The notes: a model not told the origin generated them from the letters alone. A stretch of DNA of 64,000 bases from Streptomyces thermolilacinus SPC6 (GCF_000478605.2 NZ_ASHX02000001.1:3635895-3699894), one strand, 5' to 3'; positions 43,192 to 53,614 are shown, counted from the stretch's first letter. Program-made: numbers and translations.

Positions 43192-43695
43192 ATGACACGC
43201 ACCGACATGCCCCCGACGTGGGACGAGCGCGCCCACCTCGTGACCTTTCTCGACTACGTCCGCGACACCGCCGTCGCCAAGTGCGACGGCCTGTCCGCCG
43301 AGGACGCCCGCAAGGCACCGCTGCCGCACTCCCCGCTGATGACGGCGTCCGGACTGATCAGCCATCTGCGCTGGGTCGAGCACTACTGGCTGGAGGCGGT
43401 GTTCCTCGGCGCGGAGGACCGGGCGCCGTGGAGCGCCGAGGACCCCGACATGGAGATGCGGATCGCGCTCGACGTCCCGCTGGAGCGCCTGATCGCCGAC
43501 TACCGCGAGCAGAGCGACCGCCTCCGCGCCGTCGTCGCCGGGCACGACCTCGACACCCCGGCCAAGGCCCCCGTCCGGGGCGGCACCCACGTCACCCTGC
43601 GCTGGATCCTCATGCACCTGATCGAGGAGACGGCCCGCCACAACGGCCACCTGGACGCCATCCGCGAACTCACCGACGGCACCACCGGCACCTGA
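43192..43695 (+). CDS. DinB/mini-circle family protein
   Basis: 167 residues forming a four-helix DinB (DUF664) bundle: 'HLVTFLDYVRDTAVAKCDGL', 'LISHLRWVEHYWLEAVFLG' and 'HLIEETARHNGHLDAIREL'. Candidate metal-binding His lie in LISHLRW and EETARHNGH. Enzymes of this superfamily use bacillithiol or mycothiol; in actinomycetes mycothiol is the thiol, but no specific partner is seen here. Confidence 0.9.
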   Translation: MTRTDMPPTWDERAHLVTFLDYVRDTAVAKCDGLSAEDARKAPLPHSPLMTASGLISHLRWVEHYWLEAVFLGAEDRAPWSAEDPDMEMRIALDVPLERLIADYREQSDRLRAVVAGHDLDTPAKAPVRGGTHVTLRWILMHLIEETARHNGHLDAIRELTDGTTGT

Positions 43696-43781
43696 CGCCA
43701 CATCCGCCACCCGTACAACCGGCGCGCCGGTTCACGGGTCTCCCGGTGCGACGGAACATCAGATCCATCAGGGGAGGACGC

Positions 43782-45065
43782 GTGCGCGAGCAGCGGAGAG
43801 GGATCGGGCGGGGGGCCGTCGCGCTGGCGGCGGCCGCCGCGATGCTGGCGGGGGCGGCCGGCGCGGCGGGAGCCGCACCGGTGCCGGGCGGGGCGACGTT
43901 CGGGATCACCACCCCGGACGCCGCGGCGGGCGGCAGCGTGACGCACACCGTGAAGGTGAACGCGGCGCTGAAGGGCCGGTTCGAGCTGCACATGGAACCG
44001 GCGGAGGGCTTCCGCTGGTGGGACCCGACCGGCGAGGCACAGGACCTGCGCCGGAGCACCCCCACCGGCGCGCCGGGGGTCACCTGCCGGGAGGAGCCGT
44101 ACGAGAACGGGGAGGACCTCGCCGTCTGCGACCTGCCGGCGGGCGAGCACACCCTCACGTACACCGTGAACCCCGCACCGCACATGGAGGCGTGGGGCGT
44201 CGAGGTGAACGTGGGCTTCCGGCCCGACGACGGCTCCCCGGCCTCTACCGGGCAGTCCGTCTTCCAGGTCCTCAGCGACAACCCGGTGGAGAAGTCGTAC
44301 CGCGTCTTCGGCCGTGACACGGCCGGGCGCCTGTGGTCCCACCAGACGCTGCCCACGGACACCAGGCCGCTCGACCCATGGTGGCGGCAGGACCACGGCT
44401 CCGGCTGGGGGGCCTTCGACGCGGTCACCAAGCTGTCCCCGATCGGCACCGACAACCGGGGCGGCGGCGTCGTCGCCCGCGAACCGAACGGCACGCTCTG
44501 GTACTACCCGGCGTCCGGCGTGAAGTGGACCGACCGCGTGTTCAAGCCGCGCGTCCGGGTCGGCACCGGCTGGTCGGTCTACAACTCGGTGCGCGGCACC
44601 GGCGACGTCACCGGCGACGGCCACCCGGACCTCGTCGCCCGCGACACGTCCGGCGTGCTGTGGCTGTACCGGGGCACCGGCGTCGAGTCGGCGCCGTTCG
44701 CGGACCGCACCCGCGTCGGCTCCGGCTGGCAGGTGTACAACGCCCTGACCGGCGGGGTGGACTCCACCAGTGACGGCCACGCCGACCTGTTCGCCCGCGA
44801 CACGTCCGGCGCTCTCTGGCTGTACCAGGGCACCGGCGACCCGGCCCGCCCGTACGCGCCCCGCGTCAAGGCCGGCACGTCCGGCTGGAACGCGTACACC
44901 GCCGTCATCGCCCCCGGCGACGGCGGCCCGGACGGGCGCGGCGCGCTCCTCGTCCGCGACCGCGACGGCGTCCTGTACTGGTACCGGGGGACCGGCAACG
45001 CGTCCGCCCCGCTGGGGAACCGCACCCCGGCGGCCCAGTCGCAGCCGTACAACGCCTGGATGTAG
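43782..45065 (+). CDS. Secreted VCBS/FG-GAP repeat protein
   Basis: 427 residues. Signal peptide ends near residue 31 (AGAAGA). An N-terminal beta domain (about 35-160) is followed by FG-GAP/VCBS-like repeats of a propeller, e.g. '[20 protein letters not shown]', '[20 protein letters not shown]' and '[20 protein letters not shown]'. The repeats often bind calcium through DxDxDG-like loops (here 'DVTGDGHPD'). No anchor. Function in the cell envelope or secretome unknown. GTG start after GGGGAGGAC. Confidence 0.86.
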   Translation: MREQRRGIGRGAVALAAAAAMLAGAAGAAGAAPVPGGATFGITTPDAAAGGSVTHTVKVNAALKGRFELHMEPAEGFRWWDPTGEAQDLRRSTPTGAPGVTCREEPYENGEDLAVCDLPAGEHTLTYTVNPAPHMEAWGVEVNVGFRPDDGSPASTGQSVFQVLSDNPVEKSYRVFGRDTAGRLWSHQTLPTDTRPLDPWWRQDHGSGWGAFDAVTKLSPIGTDNRGGGVVAREPNGTLWYYPASGVKWTDRVFKPRVRVGTGWSVYNSVRGTGDVTGDGHPDLVARDTSGVLWLYRGTGVESAPFADRTRVGSGWQVYNALTGGVDSTSDGHADLFARDTSGALWLYQGTGDPARPYAPRVKAGTSGWNAYTAVIAPGDGGPDGRGALLVRDRDGVLYWYRGTGNASAPLGNRTPAAQSQPYNAWM

Positions 45066-45073
45066 CCCCGCCC

Positions 45074-45104
45074 GCCGGGCGCGCCCCGCGAAGGCGCGCC
45101 CGGC
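45074..45104. terminator. 12-bp hairpin after VCBS gene
   Basis: GCCGGGCGCGCC - CCGCGAA - GGCGCGCCCGGC, perfect stem, 8 bases after the stop codon. Confidence 0.7.
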
Positions 45105-45237
45105 ACCCGGCACGTGGTGCCACGGCTCGGCGGCCCGCACCCGGCCGGGACCGGGGGCGGTCCGGAAACGGCCGCCGGGAAGGGGCGGGCCCGCCAACGC
45201 GCGGACGACGCTGGGAAACCGCTCGTATCCTCGGGGA

Positions 45238-47823
45238 ATGACCTCCACGGGAACCGGAAGCCGCCCCACCGACAACGCCATGCGCCGCGCCCTGAAGCGC
45301 GCCGGGGACGGGGTCGCGCTGGATGTGACCGAGGCCGCCGTCCTGCTCCAGGCGCGCGGCGCCGACCTCGACCGCCTGGCCGCACACGCCGCCCGCGTAC
45401 GGGACGCGGGGCTCGCCGCCGCGGGCCGCCCAGGGGTCATCACGTACTCGAAGAGCGTCTTCGTGCCGCTCACCCGGCTGTGCCGCGACACCTGCCACTA
45501 CTGCACGTTCGCCACCGTCCCCGGCAAGCTTCGCCGCGCCGGGCACGGGATGTTCCTGTCGATGGACGAGGTCCTCGACATCGCCCGCAAGGGCGCCGCG
45601 CTCGGCTGCAAGGAAGCCCTCATCACCCTCGGCGACAAGCCGGAGGACCGCTGGCCCCAGGCACGGGAGTGGCTGGACGCGCACGGCTACGACGACACGC
45701 TCGCCTACGTACGCGCCGTGTCCATCCGCGTCCTGGAGGAGACCGGGCTGCTGCCCCACCTCAACCCCGGGGTCCTGTCGTGGACGGACTTCCAGCGGCT
45801 CAAGCCCGTCGCCCCGTCCATGGGCATGATGCTGGAGACCACCGCCGAGCGCCTCTGGTCCGAGCCCGGCGGCCCCCACTACGGCTCCCCCGACAAGGAA
45901 CCGGCGGTGCGGCTGCGGGTGCTGGAGGACGCCGGACGGTCGTCGGTGCCGTTCACCAGCGGGCTGCTCATCGGCATCGGCGAGACGTACGAGGAGCGCG
46001 CCGAGTCGCTGTTCGCGCTGCGCCGCGTGGCCCGCGCCTACCACGGCATCCAGGAGCTGATCATCCAGAACTTCCGTGCCAAGCCGGACACGGCGATGCG
46101 CGCGGCGCCCGACGCGGAGCTGGACGACCTGGTCGCGACGGTCGCCGTGGCGCGCCTCATCCTCGGCCCGTCCGCCTGCCTGCAGGCCCCGCCGAACCTG
46201 GTGGACGAGGCGTACGGGCGGCTCATCGGCGCGGGCATCGACGACTGGGGCGGGGTCTCCCCGGTCACCATCGACCACGTCAACCCCGAGCGGCCCTGGC
46301 CGCGCATCGAGGAGCTGGCCGAGCGGTCCGCCGCCGCCGGGTTCGAGTTGCGCGAACGGCTCTGCGTGTACCCGGAGTTCGTGCTGCGCGGCGAGCCGTG
46401 GCTGGACCCGAGGCTGCTGCCGCACGTCACCGCGCTCGCCGACCCGGAGACGGGCCTGGCCCGCCCGGACGCCGTGCCGCGCGGGCTGCCGTGGCAGGAG
46501 CCGGAGGAGGCCTTCACCGCGACCGGCCGCACCGACCTGCACCGCACCATCGACACGACGGGCCGCACCGGCGACCGGCGCGACGACTTCGACGCCGTGT
46601 ACGGCGACTGGGACGCCCTGCGGGAGGCCGCCGCGCCCGGTCTCGTACCGCAGCGCGTGGACGGGGACGTACGGGAGGCGCTGCGGGTCGCGGCGGACGA
46701 CCCGACGCGGCTGACCGACAAGCAGGCGCTGGCGCTGCTGCACGCGGAGGGCCCGGCGCTGGACGCGCTGTGCGGCATCGCCGACGACGTGCGGAGGGCG
46801 GCGGTCGGCGACGACGTCACGTACATCGTCACGCGGAACATCAACTTCACGAACGTCTGCTACACCGGCTGCCGTTTCTGCGCGTTCGCCCAGCGGCGCA
46901 CGGACGCCGACGCGTACACGCTCTCCCTGGAGCAGGTCGCGGACCGGGCCGCGCAGGCGTGGGACGTGGGCGCCGTCGAGGTGTGCATGCAGGGCGGCAT
47001 CCACCCGGACCTGCCGGGCACGGCGTACTTCGACATCGCGCGGGCCGTGAAGGAACGCGTGCCGGGCATCCACGTGCACGCCTTCTCGCCGATGGAGATC
47101 GTCAACGGCGCGTCCCGCACCGGGATGTCCGTCCGCGACTGGCTGACCGCCGCGAAGGAAGCCGGGCTCGACTCGATCCCCGGCACGGCGGCGGAGATCC
47201 TGGACGACGAGGTGCGCTGGGTCCTCACCAAGGGCAAACTGCCCGCCGCCACCTGGATCGACGTGGTCCGCACGGCGCACGAGCTGGGCATCCGCTCCTC
47301 GTCCACGATGATGTACGGGCACGTCGACCAGCCCCGGCACTGGCTCGGGCACCTGCGCGCCCTGGCCCGGCTCCAGCAGGAGACGGGCGGGTTCACCGAG
47401 TTCGTGACGCTGCCGTTCGTCCACACGAACGCGCCCGTGTACCTGGCGGGCGTCGCCCGGCCCGGCCCGACCGTCCGCGACAACCGGGCGGTCACGGCGA
47501 TGGCGCGGTTGCTTCTGCACCCGCACATCCCGAACATCCAGACCAGCTGGGTGAAGCTGGGCGCCCAGGGCGCGGCGGAGATGCTCCGCTCGGGCGCGAA
47601 CGACCTGGGCGGCACGCTCATGGAGGAGACCATCTCCCGCATGGCGGGGTCCGGCTGGGGCTCGTACAAGTCGGTGCGGGACCTGGTGGCGATCGCGGAG
47701 GCGGCGGGCCGCCCGGCGCGGCCCCGGACCACGCTGTACGGGGAGGTGCCCGAGGAGCGGCGGGCGGCGGCCGAGGCGTCGGACGGGCACCTTCCGGAGC
47801 TGCTGCCCGTACTGACGGACTGA
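45238..47823 (+). CDS. fbiC: FO synthase (fused CofG-CofH)
   Basis: 861 residues, two radical-SAM halves. The N-terminal CofG part has CRDTCHYC (Cys82, 86, 89), the C-terminal CofH part CYTGCRFC (Cys541, 545, 548). It joins tyrosine and 5-amino-6-ribitylaminouracil to make 7,8-didemethyl-8-hydroxy-5-deazariboflavin (FO), the chromophore of coenzyme F420. The fused form and length are normal for actinobacteria. ATG chosen just after CTCGGGGA. The stop codon belongs to an 8-base tandem repeat. Confidence 0.96.
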   Translation: MTSTGTGSRPTDNAMRRALKRAGDGVALDVTEAAVLLQARGADLDRLAAHAARVRDAGLAAAGRPGVITYSKSVFVPLTRLCRDTCHYCTFATVPGKLRRAGHGMFLSMDEVLDIARKGAALGCKEALITLGDKPEDRWPQAREWLDAHGYDDTLAYVRAVSIRVLEETGLLPHLNPGVLSWTDFQRLKPVAPSMGMMLETTAERLWSEPGGPHYGSPDKEPAVRLRVLEDAGRSSVPFTSGLLIGIGETYEERAESLFALRRVARAYHGIQELIIQNFRAKPDTAMRAAPDAELDDLVATVAVARLILGPSACLQAPPNLVDEAYGRLIGAGIDDWGGVSPVTIDHVNPERPWPRIEELAERSAAAGFELRERLCVYPEFVLRGEPWLDPRLLPHVTALADPETGLARPDAVPRGLPWQEPEEAFTATGRTDLHRTIDTTGRTGDRRDDFDAVYGDWDALREAAAPGLVPQRVDGDVREALRVAADDPTRLTDKQALALLHAEGPALDALCGIADDVRRAAVGDDVTYIVTRNINFTNVCYTGCRFCAFAQRRTDADAYTLSLEQVADRAAQAWDVGAVEVCMQGGIHPDLPGTAYFDIARAVKERVPGIHVHAFSPMEIVNGASRTGMSVRDWLTAAKEAGLDSIPGTAAEILDDEVRWVLTKGKLPAATWIDVVRTAHELGIRSSSTMMYGHVDQPRHWLGHLRALARLQQETGGFTEFVTLPFVHTNAPVYLAGVARPGPTVRDNRAVTAMARLLLHPHIPNIQTSWVKLGAQGAAEMLRSGANDLGGTLMEETISRMAGSGWGSYKSVRDLVAIAEAAGRPARPRTTLYGEVPEERRAAAEASDGHLPELLPVLTD

Positions 47824-47900
47824 CGTACTGACGTACTGACGGACTGACGGACTGACGGACTGACGGGCTGGGGGAGCGACGGGCTGAGGGACTGACGGGC
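47813..47900. repeat. 8-base tandem repeat (TGACGKAC)n at the end of fbiC
   Basis: Eleven 8-base units: TGACGGAC, TGACGTAC x2, TGACGGAC x3, then degenerate units (TGACGGGC, TGGGGGAG, CGACGGGC, TGAGGGAC, TGACGGGC). The first unit lies in the last codons of fbiC and the second gives its stop. The unit length is not a multiple of three, yet each TGA-containing unit keeps a stop near. Confidence 0.85.
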
Positions 47901-47944
47901 GGGGGCCCGTACGGGCCGACCGCCGCCCGCCGTGCGGAGGGGGA

Positions 47945-47981
47945 GGGGCGGCCGGGGTTCGTCAGGGGCCCCGGCCGCCCC
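47945..47981. terminator. 13-bp hairpin between fbiC and the sigma gene
   Basis: GGGGCGGCCGGGG - 11 bases - CCCCGGCCGCCCC, perfect, between the convergent fbiC and ECF sigma genes. Confidence 0.7.
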
Positions 47982-47984
47982 CGT

Positions 47985-48578
47985 TCAGGCGGCGTCCTCC
48001 GCCGACTTCAGCAGGTGCGTGAGGTTCTGCCGGGCCCGGCTGACCCGGGAGCGGACCGTTCCGATGGGGCAGCCCGCGATGGACGCGGCCTCCTCGTAGG
48101 ACAGGCCCTTGACCTGCGTGAGGATGAACGACTCCCGGCGCGCGGTGTCGAGCGACTCCAGCAGGTCGAGCAGGGCCACGCCCTCGTCGAAGCCGGGCAG
48201 CCCGGTCTGCTGGGTGCGCTCGGCGGCCGCCTGCCAGTCGGCCGTGTCGGCGAGGCGGGGCCGGGCGGCGTTCGACCGGTAGCGGTCCACGACGACCCGG
48301 CGGGCGATCGAGAGCAGCCAGGTCCGGGCGTGGCAGCGCGCCGCGAACCGGGGCAGGCTGCGCAGCGCCCGCAGGTACGTCTCCTGGGTGAGGTCGTCGG
48401 CGCTGTGGACGTCCCCGCAGGCGCGGGTGATGAACCGCCAGACGTGCGGGTGGGTCGCGGCGATGAAGTCCTCCGTCGCCGTCGCGTCGCCGCGGGCGGC
48501 GGCCAGGGCCCAGTCGGTGATCTGGTCGTCGTCGGTGACGGCGGCACGGTCGCGTACACCACTGAGGTGGGTGGGCAT
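47985..48578 (-). CDS. ECF-family RNA polymerase sigma factor
   Basis: 197 residues: region 2 ('FIAATHPHVWRFITRACGDV', 'ADDLTQETYLRALRSLPRF') and region 4 ('LTQVKGLSYEEAASIAGCPI', 'GTVRSRVSRARQNL'). Resembles the SigC/SigL-like ECF factors that control redox or copper responses. ATG chosen with GAAGG nine bases ahead. The next gene upstream on the chromosome, same strand, is a membrane protein whose role as anti-sigma factor is not supported by any zinc motif. The sigma gene is therefore distal in a possible two-gene unit (150-base gap). Confidence 0.92.
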   Translation of the reverse strand: MPTHLSGVRDRAAVTDDDQITDWALAAARGDATATEDFIAATHPHVWRFITRACGDVHSADDLTQETYLRALRSLPRFAARCHARTWLLSIARRVVVDRYRSNAARPRLADTADWQAAAERTQQTGLPGFDEGVALLDLLESLDTARRESFILTQVKGLSYEEAASIAGCPIGTVRSRVSRARQNLTHLLKSAEDAA

Positions 48579-48731
48579 GGGAAAGTCCTTCGTTGCTGAC
48601 CGTGGCCGGGCGCACGCGTCCGGCCACGCGTGCCCGCCGCGCGGCGCATGGCCGGCGCGGTGGCGCACGTGCGAGGGGTGGGGTGACGCTCGTACCGGTC
48701 CCTCACCGCCCGCGCCGCCGCTGCGGCCGGG

Positions 48732-49460
48732 TCAGCAGGGGACCGGGCACCCCCGTGGCGGCCCCCGCCGGGACATGGCGTGCCGCAGCAGCAGGTCACG
48801 CAGTCTGCGCGGATGTACGGCGACGGGGGCGCCGCGCGGCACGGCGACGGGCCGCGCCGGGGGCAGCCCGGCGAGGGCGAGCCGCAGCGGTTCGAAGAGG
48901 GCGCCGTGCAGGGAGCGGGCGATCGTGAAGAACGCCGCCTCGCCGCGCCACATCCACAGCCCGCACACGAGGGCGGCCAGGACGTGCGCGGAGAACATGG
49001 TCCACGAGCCGTGGGTGAGGAGCTGCACCACGTACGCGACGGATGACTCGGGTCCCGGCGGGGCGGGCGGGGCCGTACCGGTGTGGGCCTGCCACACGGC
49101 CTGCGCGACGGGGTCGGTGGCGCCGCCCATGCACACGCTCGGCGGGAGGGCGGCTGCGGTCTGCTGGTGGTGCTGGTGGTGTCCGCTGCCGCCGCCGGGG
49201 ACGGGCGCGAACGAGAAGATCGTGTGCAGGGCCAGCTGGACGCCGACCGTGCTCGCCGTGATGGAGAGGGCGCCGCGCTCCGCGCCGCCCAGCCACCAGG
49301 CGGCGGCGGTGGTGACGGCCATGGCCACGGAGAGGAAGCCGACGGGTAACGCGTAGTCGGCGGCGAGGGAGTGGCCCAGCGCGGCGGTCAGGACGCACAC
49401 GGCGGCGAAGACGACGGCGCGCACCAGCCTCAGGGCGGGCCCGGGGCCCGCGGGAGTCAC
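48732..49460 (-). CDS. Membrane protein with His-rich loop
   Basis: 242 residues, about five membrane helices ('LVRAVVFAAVCVLTAALGHS', 'FLSVAMAVTTAAAWWLGG', 'MFSAHVLAALVCGLWMWRG'). Between helices 3 and 4 lies a loop of ~55 residues with GSGHHQHHQQ, a possible metal site on the outer face, plus CMGG. The C-terminal ~60 residues are cytoplasmic and Arg/Pro-rich. Homologues annotated as integral membrane proteins of unknown role often sit near copper-handling genes; that is a weak inference. GTG start (VTPAG). Confidence 0.78.
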   Translation of the reverse strand: MTPAGPGPALRLVRAVVFAAVCVLTAALGHSLAADYALPVGFLSVAMAVTTAAAWWLGGAERGALSITASTVGVQLALHTIFSFAPVPGGGSGHHQHHQQTAAALPPSVCMGGATDPVAQAVWQAHTGTAPPAPPGPESSVAYVVQLLTHGSWTMFSAHVLAALVCGLWMWRGEAAFFTIARSLHGALFEPLRLALAGLPPARPVAVPRGAPVAVHPRRLRDLLLRHAMSRRGPPRGCPVPC

Positions 49461-49614
49461 CAACGCACGTCACCCCGCCTCGTCAGTCGTGGGGTCCGGT
49501 CTGCCGCGCGATGTCGAGCGTAGGGGGCGCGGCGGCGGACTGTCCTGCGGTTGCCCGCACCCGGCGGCGCTGCCGGGAGGGGCCTGCTTCAAGGGATACG
49601 CACGGCACGCCGGT

Positions 49615-50340
49615 TCAGTTCACCGGCAGGCGGGCGCACTGGCGGCAGGTGCGGGCCGAGGAGGCCACCACGGCGTGCGACGCGGCGGCGAGCGCCCCCG
49701 CGGCCACGGCGAGCGGCCAGTTGGTGACGACGACGGAGAGGGTGACCAGGACGAGCGCGGCGACGGCCATGGCGATGCTCGCCGCCGTACCCGTCCAGGC
49801 GACCGCGAGGGGCAGCCGGTGCGGGGTGGGCAGCCAGCGGGCGAGCCGCCCGGTCGCGGCGAGCGTCACGGCCGCGAGAACCGAGGCGACGGCGGCGACG
49901 GCCACCAGATGGACCGTCAGCAGCGATGTCGTACGGGGCAGCTGCCAGGAGGCGCTGTCGTGGCTGGCCGTCCAGATGAGCAGCCAGCAGGCGACGGCGA
50001 GCGGCACGGTGAGCGCGGCGGCGCGCGCGGTGTGCCGGGCCTGCGCGATGGTCAGCTCGTGCTGGAACGTCGGCGCCAGGTGGTCGGGCGAGCCGAAGTC
50101 CCGTACCGCCATCTCGGCGGCGCGCTCGTAGGGGACGCCCGCGCGGGTGTGCGCCGAGACCGTGTCGTCCAGGCCGTCCCGTATCTCCGCGACCAGGCGC
50201 GACTTGGCGCGGCTCGGGCCCTGGAGGGACTCGGCGAGGGCGGCCACGTACGCGTCGATGGGGTCCGGGGGTGCGGCGGGACGCCGCTTGCCGGACGCCG
50301 CCGCGCCGATGCTCGTCTCCATGCCCGCCCCGGTGCTCAT
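49615..50340 (-). CDS. HAAS-domain membrane protein (PadR partner)
   Basis: 241 residues. The first ~100 residues are helical, like the HAAS/permease-prefix domain ('IDAYVAALAESLQG', 'LVAEIRDGLDDTVSAHTRAG', 'AAEMAVRDFGSPDHLAPTFQ'), followed by four membrane helices. Such proteins are regularly encoded with a PadR regulator and may transmit its signal. The ATG overlaps the padR stop by four bases (ATGA). C-terminal 'CRQCARLPVN' has a CxxC. Confidence 0.87.
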   Translation of the reverse strand: MSTGAGMETSIGAAASGKRRPAAPPDPIDAYVAALAESLQGPSRAKSRLVAEIRDGLDDTVSAHTRAGVPYERAAEMAVRDFGSPDHLAPTFQHELTIAQARHTARAAALTVPLAVACWLLIWTASHDSASWQLPRTTSLLTVHLVAVAAVASVLAAVTLAATGRLARWLPTPHRLPLAVAWTGTAASIAMAVAALVLVTLSVVVTNWPLAVAAGALAAASHAVVASSARTCRQCARLPVN

Positions 50341-50681
50341 GTCGTCAGTCCCGTCGAGGGTGTCGCCGGGTTGAGTACCGAACCGATCGCCGTGGTGAAC
50401 TCCCGCCAGGCGTTCCGCTCATGGGCCAGGCTACGCCTGCCGGCCTCGGTCAGCTCATAGCAGCGGCGGCGCCGTTCGCCGACGGCGTCCCAGCTGCTCT
50501 TGAGCAGGCCGAGCCGCTCCAGGCGCTGGAGCGCCGGGTAGATCGTGCCCGTGCGGAGCTCCAGCGCGCCACCGCTGCGCTGCTGGACGGCCGCGATGAT
50601 CGCGTAGCCGTGCAGCGGGCCCGGTTCCAGCACGGCCAGCAGGAGTCCGTCCAGGTGGCCGCGCACCGCGTCTGTCCTCAT
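50337..50681 (-). CDS. PadR-family transcriptional regulator
   Basis: 114 residues. Winged helix 'LLLAVLEPGPLHGYAIIAAV' and 'GTIYPALQRLERLGLLKSSW', then the short PadR C-terminal helix 'LAHERNAWREFTTAIGSVL'. Members repress small membrane or exporter genes and lose DNA binding with a ligand. It leads the HAAS gene with a 4-base overlap and is divergent from the DUF2269/DrrAB operon, which it may also control. Confidence 0.93.
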   Translation of the reverse strand: MRTDAVRGHLDGLLLAVLEPGPLHGYAIIAAVQQRSGGALELRTGTIYPALQRLERLGLLKSSWDAVGERRRRCYELTEAGRRSLAHERNAWREFTTAIGSVLNPATPSTGLTT

Positions 50682-50774
50682 GACCAGCGATTCTACCCAA
50701 GCGTGATGTAGGCGTGCTATCTATTGGTAGCCAACTTATCGAGGGTCTGTCCGGTCCCGCTTGGAGGCATCACC

Positions 50775-51269
50775 GTGACCAAGCTCCTCCTGTCCGTGCA
50801 CGTCATCGCCGCCATCCTCGCGGTCGGGTCGATCGCAGTGGCGGCCTCGCTCTTCCCGCGCTTCGCCAAGCTGGCGGTGGCGCAGGGCCCGCAGGCGGAA
50901 GGGGGGGAGGAGAAGGGCAAGGCCGTCGGCATCGCGGCGTTCCTGCACCGGATCTGCCGGGTCTACGCCGTCGCCGGCCTTGTCGTGCCGGTGTTCGGGG
51001 TGGCCACCGGCGCGCAGATGGGCGTCCTGGGCGACGCGTGGCTGATCACGTCGATGATCCTCACCGCCGTCACCGCGTTCCTGCTCGCCATGGCGATCAT
51101 CCCCGGCCAGGAGCGGATGCTCACCATGGCCCGGCAGGGCGGCGCCGGCGCCCAGGGGCTGAACGCCGCGGCTGCCCGGCTCGGCATGCTGACCGGCGTC
51201 TTCAACCTGCTGTGGGCGGTGGTCGTCGTCCTGATGATCGTCCGCCCCGGCTCCACGACGGGTGCGTGA
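50775..51269 (+). CDS. DUF2269-like membrane protein
   Basis: 164 residues, four membrane helices ('LLLSVHVIAAILAVGSIAVA', 'VYAVAGLVVPVFGVATGAQM', 'LITSMILTAVTAFLLAMAII', 'MLTGVFNLLWAVVVVLMIV'). The early 'SVHVIAA' with a His in helix 1 is typical for DUF2269/copper-resistance D-like proteins. First gene of a rightward four-gene run. GTG with GGAGG seven bases ahead. Confidence 0.83.
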   Translation: MTKLLLSVHVIAAILAVGSIAVAASLFPRFAKLAVAQGPQAEGGEEKGKAVGIAAFLHRICRVYAVAGLVVPVFGVATGAQMGVLGDAWLITSMILTAVTAFLLAMAIIPGQERMLTMARQGGAGAQGLNAAAARLGMLTGVFNLLWAVVVVLMIVRPGSTTGA

Positions 51270-51273
51270 CCCC

Positions 51274-51567
51274 GTGAACCTGAAGGTGCTGCGGGTCGCG
51301 GCGGCCGTCGAGGCCGTCTCCGTCCTCATCCTGTTCGGCAATCTGCTCACGGTCCACGCCCGGCCGGTCACCGCACTCGGCGGCCCGACGCACGGCACGG
51401 CGTATCTGGTCACCATCGTCGCGACGTTCGCCCTGACGGTCGCGGGCGCGGCGGGCGCGGCGCGGGCGATGGCGTTCGTCCCCGGAATCGGCGGGATGCT
51501 CGTCCTGAACTGGCTGCGGCGTCACCCGGAGGCGGTCAAGGCGCCCTCCGGGGACCCGGTGGGGTGA
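51274..51567 (+). CDS. DUF3817-like small membrane protein
   Basis: About 97 residues with three membrane helices; '[19 protein letters not shown]' and '[19 protein letters not shown]' match the DUF3817 pattern of E...L..N and G..HG. A GTG four codons earlier, overlapping the upstream stop, is an alternative start. The stop overlaps the ATPase start by four bases, so it is coupled to the exporter genes. Confidence 0.8.
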   Translation: MNLKVLRVAAAVEAVSVLILFGNLLTVHARPVTALGGPTHGTAYLVTIVATFALTVAGAAGAARAMAFVPGIGGMLVLNWLRRHPEAVKAPSGDPVG

Positions 51568-52607
51568 GCGCCGTGACCGACCGCGCCCGCGCCGGGGCCC
51601 CGCTGACCGGTCCGGCCATCGAGGCCGCCGGGCTGGTGAAGACGTACCGGGGCGCCCGCGCCGTCGACGGCGTGGACCTGACCGTCGCGCCCGGGACCGT
51701 GTACGGCGTCCTCGGCCCGAACGGGGCGGGGAAGACGACGACCGTGAAGATGCTCGCGACGCTGTTGCGGCCCGACGGCGGCCAGGCCCGGATCTTCGGC
51801 CACGACGTCGTGCGGGACGCCGACACGGTCCGCGGCCTCGTCAGCCTCACCGGGCAGTACGCCTCGCTCGACGAGGACCTGACCGGCCTGGAGAACCTGG
51901 TGCTGCTGGGCCGCCTGGCCGGCCTGCCGAAGCGGTCGGCGCGGGAGCGCGCGGGGCAGATGCTGGAGGCGTTCGCCCTGGCCGATGCCGCGGGCCGCCA
52001 GGTGAGGAACTACTCGGGCGGGATGCGGCGTCGCCTCGACATCGCCGCGTCGATCCTGGACGCGCCCGCCCTGCTGTTCCTGGACGAGCCGACGACGGGC
52101 CTCGACCCGCGCTCCCGCGGCCAGGTGTGGGAGATCGTCCGCGCCATCGTGGACCTGGGGACGACGGTCCTGCTGACCACGCAGTACCTGGACGAGGCCG
52201 ACCAGCTGGCGTCGCGGATCGCGGTCATCGACCGGGGCCGGGTCGTCGCGGAGGGCACGAAGGGCGAGCTGAAGGCGTCGGTCGGCGCGGGCTCGGTCCA
52301 TCTGCGGCTGCGGGACGCCGGGCAGCGGGCCGAGGCCCAGCGGGTCCTCGCCCTCCACCTGGCGGCCGAGGTGCGGCCGGACGCCGACCCGGTGGCGCTG
52401 ACCGCCCGTGTCGACGACGCCGACGGGGACCGGGGCGCCGCCGAGCGGGCCTCGCGGGCGCTGGCCGAGCTGGCCCGGCGGGGCATCACGGTCGACACGT
52501 TCTCGCTGGGGCAGCCCAGCCTGGACGAGGTGTTCCTCGCCCTGACCGACCGGAGGGCGGACGCCGACGGCGCGGCCGCCGGGGTGAGGGAAGGAGCCGC
52601 GGCATGA
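51564..52607 (+). CDS. DrrA-type ABC exporter ATP-binding protein
   Basis: 347 residues. Walker [12 protein letters not shown]-loop '[20 protein letters not shown]', signature '[17 protein letters not shown]', Walker B '[17 protein letters not shown]', H-loop replaced by '[14 protein letters not shown]' (Gln in place of His). It also has the long C-terminal extension of the daunorubicin-resistance (DrrA) group. GTG start within GTGA overlap. With the next gene it makes a drug or lipid exporter. Confidence 0.94.
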   Translation: MSAVTDRARAGAPLTGPAIEAAGLVKTYRGARAVDGVDLTVAPGTVYGVLGPNGAGKTTTVKMLATLLRPDGGQARIFGHDVVRDADTVRGLVSLTGQYASLDEDLTGLENLVLLGRLAGLPKRSARERAGQMLEAFALADAAGRQVRNYSGGMRRRLDIAASILDAPALLFLDEPTTGLDPRSRGQVWEIVRAIVDLGTTVLLTTQYLDEADQLASRIAVIDRGRVVAEGTKGELKASVGAGSVHLRLRDAGQRAEAQRVLALHLAAEVRPDADPVALTARVDDADGDRGAAERASRALAELARRGITVDTFSLGQPSLDEVFLALTDRRADADGAAAGVREGAAA

Positions 52608-53464
52608 GCGTCACCACGTCCGGCGCGACGGCCCCGCGCGGCGACGAGCTCGCGGCCGTGTCGGCCCGCGCCCTGGCCGGGCTGCTGTCCGCCGGGGAGC
52701 GGCCGCCCAGGCCCACCCCGTGGGCCGCGTCCATGGCGTTCGGCTGGCGGGCGATGCTGAAGATCAAGCACGTGCCGGAGCAGCTGTTCGACGTGACCGT
52801 GCTGCCGGTGATGCTGGTGCTGATGTTCACGCACCTCTTCGGCGGCGCGCTGGCGGGCTCGCCCCGCGAGTACATCCAGTACCTGCTGCCCGGCGTGATG
52901 GTGATGTCGGTGGTGATGACCACCGTGTACACGGGCATCGCCCTCAACAACGACATCGACAAGGGCGTCCTCGACCGGTTCCGCACCCTGCCCGTCTGGC
53001 GGCCCGCGACGGTCGTCGGCTATCTGCTGGGCGACGTCCTTCGGTACTCGATCGCCTCCGCGGTGATGCTCACCGCCGGACTGGCCATCGGCTTCCGGCC
53101 GGGCGGGGGCCCCGCCGGGGTCGTCGCCGGGGTGCTCCTCCTGGTCGTCTTCGCCTTCTCCTTCTCGTGGATCGGGACGATGTTCGGCCTGCTCGTGAGG
53201 GACGAGAAGACGGTGATGGGCGCCTCGATGACGGTGATCTTCCCGCTGAACTTCCTCAGCGACATCTTCGTCGACCCCGCCACCATGCCCGGCTGGCTGC
53301 GGACGCTGGTGGACCACAACCCCGTCACCCATGTCGCGTCGGCGGTGCGCGGCCTCATGGACGGCCGCTGGCCGGGCACCGAAGTGGCGTGGACACTGGG
53401 GTGGTCGGCGGTGCTGCTCACCGTGTTCGGCTCCCTGACCGTCCGCCTCTTCCACCGGAGGTGA
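52604..53464 (+). CDS. DrrB-type ABC-2 exporter permease
   Basis: 286 residues, six membrane helices; '[20 protein letters not shown]', '[19 protein letters not shown]' and '[20 protein letters not shown]' are hallmark pieces of the DrrB/ABC-2 membrane family. A cytoplasmic N-terminus of ~40 residues precedes. ATGA overlap with the ATPase. Substrate unknown; the pair is just upstream of the isonitrile region, but the divergent PadR suggests a separate regulon. Confidence 0.93.
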   Translation: MSVTTSGATAPRGDELAAVSARALAGLLSAGERPPRPTPWAASMAFGWRAMLKIKHVPEQLFDVTVLPVMLVLMFTHLFGGALAGSPREYIQYLLPGVMVMSVVMTTVYTGIALNNDIDKGVLDRFRTLPVWRPATVVGYLLGDVLRYSIASAVMLTAGLAIGFRPGGGPAGVVAGVLLLVVFAFSFSWIGTMFGLLVRDEKTVMGASMTVIFPLNFLSDIFVDPATMPGWLRTLVDHNPVTHVASAVRGLMDGRWPGTEVAWTLGWSAVLLTVFGSLTVRLFHRR

Positions 53465-53584
53465 CACCCGCGCGGGCCGGCGTCCATGGCCGGTTCGCGC
53501 CCCCTCCCCGCTGCCACCAACTCCGCTTGCGAAAAGGGGACTTGCGTCCTCCGGGCGGCCGCCGCGCACAGGGGCGCGAACTCC

Positions 53585-53614
53585 TTGCTCTGGCCGGTTG
53601 GCGGTTGCTAACGT
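53585..53614 (+). promoter_or_regulatory. Candidate promoter of the StrR-like gene
   Basis: TTGCTC (53585-53590), 18-base spacer, TAACGT (53609-53614). It is 46 bases ahead of the ATG with GGGGG ribosome site. A good match for a housekeeping sigma promoter in Streptomyces. Confidence 0.5.

Noticed and set aside
44905..47790. 961-codon minus-strand open frame opposite fbiC
   Set aside because: FbiC on the plus strand has both radical-SAM motifs; the antisense frame is Arg/Val/Gly repeats without motifs.
47813..47900. Tandem repeat as a CRISPR array
   Set aside because: Units are 8 bases without spacers; no cas genes in the window.
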